From NCBI GenBank assembly GCA_903928895.1, contig CAIYSR010000005.1:1-59185 (forward strand): DNA of 59,185 nt. Reading direction: 5' to 3'. Source of the DNA: an uncultured Rhodospirillales bacterium. Its GTDB lineage: Bacteria > Pseudomonadota > Alphaproteobacteria > Acetobacterales > Acetobacteraceae. The translations under genes and the position numbers were made by a program. A model generated the notes under the pieces. That model did no database searches, was not told where the DNA came from, and worked only from the letters and a program-made list of their open reading frames with translations. Below, one piece after another: positions 55,635-59,185 of the stretch; positions within the stretch are counted from its first letter, which is position 1; each line of letters opens with the position of its first letter.

Positions 55635-57089
55635 CTATCCCACCAGGGACCAGAACGCCGTTTTCTTCCCGTGGCTGCGCTGCAACTCGGCGACATAGGC
55701 TTCGTGCGGCACGAAAGCGCCGAAATCACGGATCGAAACGGCCAGCCCGGCGCAGTTCGCAAGGTGGCGCGCCGCGTGGCGGTAACGGCTGGTCCGGGTG
55801 TGGCCGAGGGTGAAATCCACCATCGCGCGCAGCAGCAGCGTCGCTGCCAAGGGATGGCGGCCGGCGAGGGCCTCGGCGGCGGGGGACAGGATCTCGTAGC
55901 GGTTGCCGTCGCGTTCCCCGGCACGGGCCAGGACCAGGCCGGCGGCGCGGTCCAGGGCCGGCCACGCGACGAAGAATACCAGCGCGGCGACAAAGCTCTC
56001 GGACTTGGCGACATGGTCCAACGCGCGCTGCTCGGCCTCGACATCGTCGAAATCCGGCAGGCGCTTGAGGTACTCGCGCAAATGAGGGGCGGATAGGGCG
56101 CCGGCGAAGCACTGCCAGCGCGTGGCCTGTGCATCGGCGGCCTTGCCTTGCGCGTCCAGCACCGCGATCAGCGCATCCTCCCAGGCGAAATCCCGTTCCC
56201 AGTCCAAATCCGGCGACCGGTCGCGACGACCGACCGCCGCCTCCAGGGCGTGCTGAGCCTCATCCAGGCGCCCGGCGGCGAGCAGGCGGGTGGCGATCTC
56301 GGCCGCGATCGCGGGCACCTTGCGGGTGGGCGCGTCATATTGGGCGATGAACCCGTCAGCATCGCCCGCGGCATCGGCGATTTCGGCCAAGGCCCGCCGC
56401 GCCGCGCCGCGCCGCGCGGAGTCTTCGAGGGTGTCGGCATAGATCGGTCCGCAGGGACTCCAGCCGATTTTCCTTCGATCCTTTTCAGGAATGACGCAGA
56501 CCGGCTCGCGCTGGACCTCCAGCATGCGTGCCTTGAGATGGGCGAGCCCCTGCGGCCCCAGAGCGGGCACGAGCGTGGCGAGGAGTCGGTCACATTGGCA
56601 GTGGCCGTTGCGCAGCAGTGCCTGGAACGTGCGCTCCGCCAAGTCGATCGGCTCGGCCGGAGCCAGCCCGGCCAGGGTCCCAAGGTTGGCGACTGCGCCG
56701 AGGAAGACATCGAAAATCGCCCCGCTGCTGTCGTCGCAGCGCCCGAAGATGCCCTCGGCCAGGGCCAGGAAGCGCCACATCAGGTCGAGCGCCTCGCCTG
56801 GATCGGCCTTCCCCAGCTTGTCGACGATGGCGCGCTGTTGCACCTCAAGATCGTCAATCAGGGCGCGCCTATTCTGCCAGTCGACAAACGTGCGTGCCCG
56901 GTCGATCGCGGCGAGTCGCTTGCGGATCGCGGTCGCGACCTCGTGCGGGCTGGCCAGGCTGGCCAGTTCAAGCCGAAGGCGCCGCTTGAGCGCAGCGTCG
57001 CCGGTGCTGATCTCGACGAGCAGCGCGGCCAGACGCTCGACGCCGAGTGCCGCGAGGTTTCCGGCCGTCAGCGTTGTCTTCGCGGCCAT
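55635..57089 (-). CDS. DUF6880 family protein
   Basis: A 484-residue cytoplasmic protein of unknown function. The N-terminus (LAALGVERLAALLVEISTGD, DWQNRRALIDDLEVQQRAI) and PGEALDLMWRFLALAEGIF match my memory of the DUF6880 family, common in alphaproteobacteria. It is helix-rich, with a repeat-like architecture; some segments resemble TPR/SEL1 units. AGGGAG lies upstream of the ATG at 57089. It follows the sulfotransferase-like gene by 65 bases on the same strand, and ends facing the FTR1 gene 30 bases away. Confidence 0.82.
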   Translation of the reverse strand: MAAKTTLTAGNLAALGVERLAALLVEISTGDAALKRRLRLELASLASPHEVATAIRKRLAAIDRARTFVDWQNRRALIDDLEVQQRAIVDKLGKADPGEALDLMWRFLALAEGIFGRCDDSSGAIFDVFLGAVANLGTLAGLAPAEPIDLAERTFQALLRNGHCQCDRLLATLVPALGPQGLAHLKARMLEVQREPVCVIPEKDRRKIGWSPCGPIYADTLEDSARRGAARRALAEIADAAGDADGFIAQYDAPTRKVPAIAAEIATRLLAAGRLDEAQHALEAAVGRRDRSPDLDWERDFAWEDALIAVLDAQGKAADAQATRWQCFAGALSAPHLREYLKRLPDFDDVEAEQRALDHVAKSESFVAALVFFVAWPALDRAAGLVLARAGERDGNRYEILSPAAEALAGRHPLAATLLLRAMVDFTLGHTRTSRYRHAARHLANCAGLAVSIRDFGAFVPHEAYVAELQRSHGKKTAFWSLVG

Positions 57090-57154
57090 CCGGTGTCTCC
57101 CTTTGCCCGCGCCGGCTTCGCGCGATTCTGGTTTGGTTGATTTCGCAGCGCCGA

Positions 57155-58606
57155 TCAAGGTCCCGCTGCGCCAACCGGCCCCGGCGCACTCTCCGCTCCC
57201 CCCTGGCGCCGGGCCTCGGCCTGCAACAGCCCGGCGACCAGCGCGATGACCTCTGGCGCCGAAAGTTCGGGCACACACTCCGCCTCCGGCAGACCCAAGA
57301 AATCCGAGGCGAACAGGGCGGGACGTTCGGGAAACCATTCCTCGCGCACCCGCGCATTGCCAGCGGCGAACTGACCGATGAAGGCCTCCGCCCGTCCTCG
57401 CGCCGGCAGCACGCCGCCTCCAGGGGCGCTGCGCCGCAGGTTCGCGGCGACGAACCCGGTCATCCACGCCGCCTCGTCCCGCCCGGCGATGGCGGCAAGG
57501 AAGGCGCGCAGGAACATCTGCGCCGCGGCCGAGATGTTGCCGGCCAGCCGTGGCGGCCGCGCCATGCCGGCGATGTCGACGCCGAGGCGGGCGAAGAGGT
57601 CGGTCACCACGTCGCCGTCGCGCAGTTCGGCGGCTCCATAGATCGCCGGCCGCATCGCCTCGTGGCCAAACACCGCGGCCCAGCGCGCGAGCAGCCTGGC
57701 ATAGTCGAAATAGGCCGGATCGGTGACGCGCGGGCCGGTATAGTCATCCGGATAGGGCAAATGCGGCAGCATCTCGGCGGCAAGGTCGCCGGCGAGCAGC
57801 TGCATCGCGTGTTGGCTCATGGCCAGTTCGTGCTGCGGCCGGAGATAGACCATCACCTCGAAACCGCTGACCCAGGGCGCGAGGAAGCCGTGCAGGGCCG
57901 CGATCTCGTGCAGCAGTTGCATCCGGCTGTGGCAGTGCTCGCTCGACAGCAGCAATGTCGTGCAGCCCTCGGGCGCGGTGGCGATCTCGCTCGCCAGCGC
58001 CGCCGCCGCCTGGGCGCGGAACCGTGCCAGCGCGGCGGCGTCGGTGACGCCGCGGGCCTGCCGCAGTGGGTCGTCGAGCCGCCAGTCCGCCAGCGACATC
58101 GCGGCGAGATCGGAATGGTTAAGCCCCCCCTCCGCATCCGCTGGCGCCAGACTGACCGGCACGAACACGCCTTGCGCCATCAGCGCCTCGCGGTTCTGCG
58201 CCAGGAAACGCTGCACCGAGGTGGTCCCGGTCTTTTCGGTGCCGATATGCAGCACGCAGCGGCGGAACCGCGCCTGCGCCGGGCGCGGCGGCGGCGGCGG
58301 CAGGAACGGGTTGGGCTGCGGCCCGCCATAGGCATCGAACAGCGCGAGGTCGCTGCCCTCGACGCGCAGATGCACCCCGTCACGCTCACCCGGAGCCAGC
58401 TTCCATGGCGGCACGAACCCGAACCCATGGGCACCGACCCCGGCCGCATCGAGATCGGCGCGTGCCGCATCGGCATGGCAGGTGCCGAGCAGGGTGCGGC
58501 CGCTGAACACCTGCAGCCGCAGCACCGCGTCGGGCGCGTCGAGATCCCGCGCCCAGCCGGCGATCCGGTCAGGCTCGCAGACGTCGATATGTCCGTCGAG
58601 CCGCAT
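57155..58606 (-). CDS. Sulfotransferase-like protein with N-terminal beta domain
   Basis: A 483-residue protein. Residues about 1-105 form a small beta-rich domain (GHIDVCEPDRIAGWARD, LGTCHADAARADLDAAG) that is common in front of glycosyl- and sulfotransferase-like domains in alphaproteobacteria. From about 115, LHIGTEKTGTTSVQRFLAQN gives a P-loop-like PAPS-binding 5'-PSB motif. The start at 58606 lies five bases after the preceding gene's stop, so the two are probably cotranscribed. The acceptor is unknown; polysaccharide modification is a guess. Confidence 0.78.
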   Translation of the reverse strand: MRLDGHIDVCEPDRIAGWARDLDAPDAVLRLQVFSGRTLLGTCHADAARADLDAAGVGAHGFGFVPPWKLAPGERDGVHLRVEGSDLALFDAYGGPQPNPFLPPPPPRPAQARFRRCVLHIGTEKTGTTSVQRFLAQNREALMAQGVFVPVSLAPADAEGGLNHSDLAAMSLADWRLDDPLRQARGVTDAAALARFRAQAAAALASEIATAPEGCTTLLLSSEHCHSRMQLLHEIAALHGFLAPWVSGFEVMVYLRPQHELAMSQHAMQLLAGDLAAEMLPHLPYPDDYTGPRVTDPAYFDYARLLARWAAVFGHEAMRPAIYGAAELRDGDVVTDLFARLGVDIAGMARPPRLAGNISAAAQMFLRAFLAAIAGRDEAAWMTGFVAANLRRSAPGGGVLPARGRAEAFIGQFAAGNARVREEWFPERPALFASDFLGLPEAECVPELSAPEVIALVAGLLQAEARRQGGAESAPGPVGAAGP

Positions 58607-58611
58607 GCGGT

Positions 58612-59185
58612 TCAGCCGAGGGCGAGTTCCTCCCGCACCACGTTCACCCACCAAGCCACGCCGAGCGGGATGATCTCGTCGTTGAAGTTGTAATGCGGCG
58701 TGTGCACCTGATGGGTCCGCCCGTCCGCGGCGACGCCATTGCCGATCATGATGAAGGCGCCCGGCTTGGCGTCCAGCATATAGCAGAAATCCTCGCCGCC
58801 GGTGATCGGGGGCGCGTCGGGATTGACATCGGCGTCACCCACCAACGCGCGCGCGGCGGCCACCGCGACATCGGTCTGGTCACGATGATTGACCAGCGGC
58901 GTGGTGCCCCATTTCAGCTCGATCTCGGCAGTGCAGCCGTTGGCCGCGGCCATGGCATGCGCGAGTTCCGCCATGCGCTTGTCCAGAATGGCCAACGTGG
59001 ACTGCGAGAAGCAGCGCTGCGTGCCGGTGATCTCGAGCTCGGAGGGCATCACGTTGGAGGACTGGTTGGAGCCGCCATGGATCGAGCCCACCGAAATCAC
59101 GGCGGCCTCCTGCGGCGAGATGTTGCGGCTGATGATGGTCTGCAACGCCAGCACATATTGCGCGCCCGCCACCGTCACATCCGTC
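58612..59185 (-). CDS. M20-family amidohydrolase (hippurate hydrolase-like), 5' end outside window
   Basis: The C-terminal 190 or so residues are visible; the start lies past the right edge. The dimerisation region (VGSIHGGSNQSSNVMPSE) and the catalytic-domain end (ITGGEDFCYMLDAKPG, HTPHYNFNDEIIPLG) are typical of the M20D group that hydrolyses N-acyl amino acids. It is read in one frame to the edge. A five-base gap separates its stop from the sulfotransferase-like start. Confidence 0.9.
   Translation of the reverse strand, partial: TDVTVAGAQYVLALQTIISRNISPQEAAVISVGSIHGGSNQSSNVMPSELEITGTQRCFSQSTLAILDKRMAELAHAMAAANGCTAEIELKWGTTPLVNHRDQTDVAVAAARALVGDADVNPDAPPITGGEDFCYMLDAKPGAFIMIGNGVAADGRTHQVHTPHYNFNDEIIPLGVAWWVNVVREELALG

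Overview
The window looks like chromosomal DNA of a high-GC alphaproteobacterium, most likely an acidophilic or acetic-acid-type member of the Acetobacteraceae/Rhodospirillales. That is an inference from protein families (DUF6880, HisD-like dehydrogenase plus SDR, a kdp operon with an extra tiny membrane ORF), from tightly overlapping ATGA gene junctions, and from two kinds of dispersed intergenic repeat. No rRNA or tRNA gene, CRISPR array, complete insertion sequence or phage was seen.

Layout. 1-5077 (minus): response regulator, PAS sensor histidine kinase, OmpA-like lipoprotein and a secreted low-complexity protein that runs off the left edge. 5329-7173: putative type-I-secreted metalloprotease. 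7524-14694: an overlapping seven-gene catabolic and uptake cassette (acyl-CoA ligase, thiolase-like enzyme, DUF35 protein, C-terminally short 3-hydroxyacyl-CoA dehydrogenase, then an oligopeptide-type binding protein and two permeases, with no ATPase gene). 15143-18599: MFS symporter, Gfo/Idh/MocA oxidoreductase, LLM-class oxidoreductase. 19279-23766 (minus): a stand-alone one-module NRPS carrying an unusual C-terminal extension, flanked by a gene-poor, locally AT-rich stretch. 25163-29736: a complete branched-chain-type ABC transporter (livHMGFK), followed by an orphan oligopeptide-type binding protein. 32593-35462: LacI-type regulator, an amino-acid-type binding-protein pseudogene broken by frameshifts and a TA-flanked MITE-like insertion, and an SDR. 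35643-44124 (minus): a kdp potassium operon (27-residue ORF, kdpFABCDE) ending in a PTS IIA-Ntr gene. 44570-46818: OmpA-type porin, DnaJ/CbpA-like chaperone and CbpM-like modulator. 46940-49215 (minus): SDR plus HisD-like dehydrogenase. 49285-53071 (minus): TPR-glycosyltransferase-like protein, pyruvate-kinase-like protein, DinB-like protein. 53143-55604: amidohydrolase, then a cupredoxin-FTR1 iron importer with a Fur-like palindrome next to its promoter. 55635-59185 (minus): DUF6880 protein, sulfotransferase-like protein, and an M20 peptidase cut by the right edge.

The candidates most worth following are the NRPS with its C-terminal SLGSSCEFG-type domain, the MITE-like insertion whose removal nearly restores the host reading frame, the hairpin repeat family that abuts minus-strand gene ends, and the AT-rich inverted-repeat element sitting inside the liv operon and next to the hisD-like gene.
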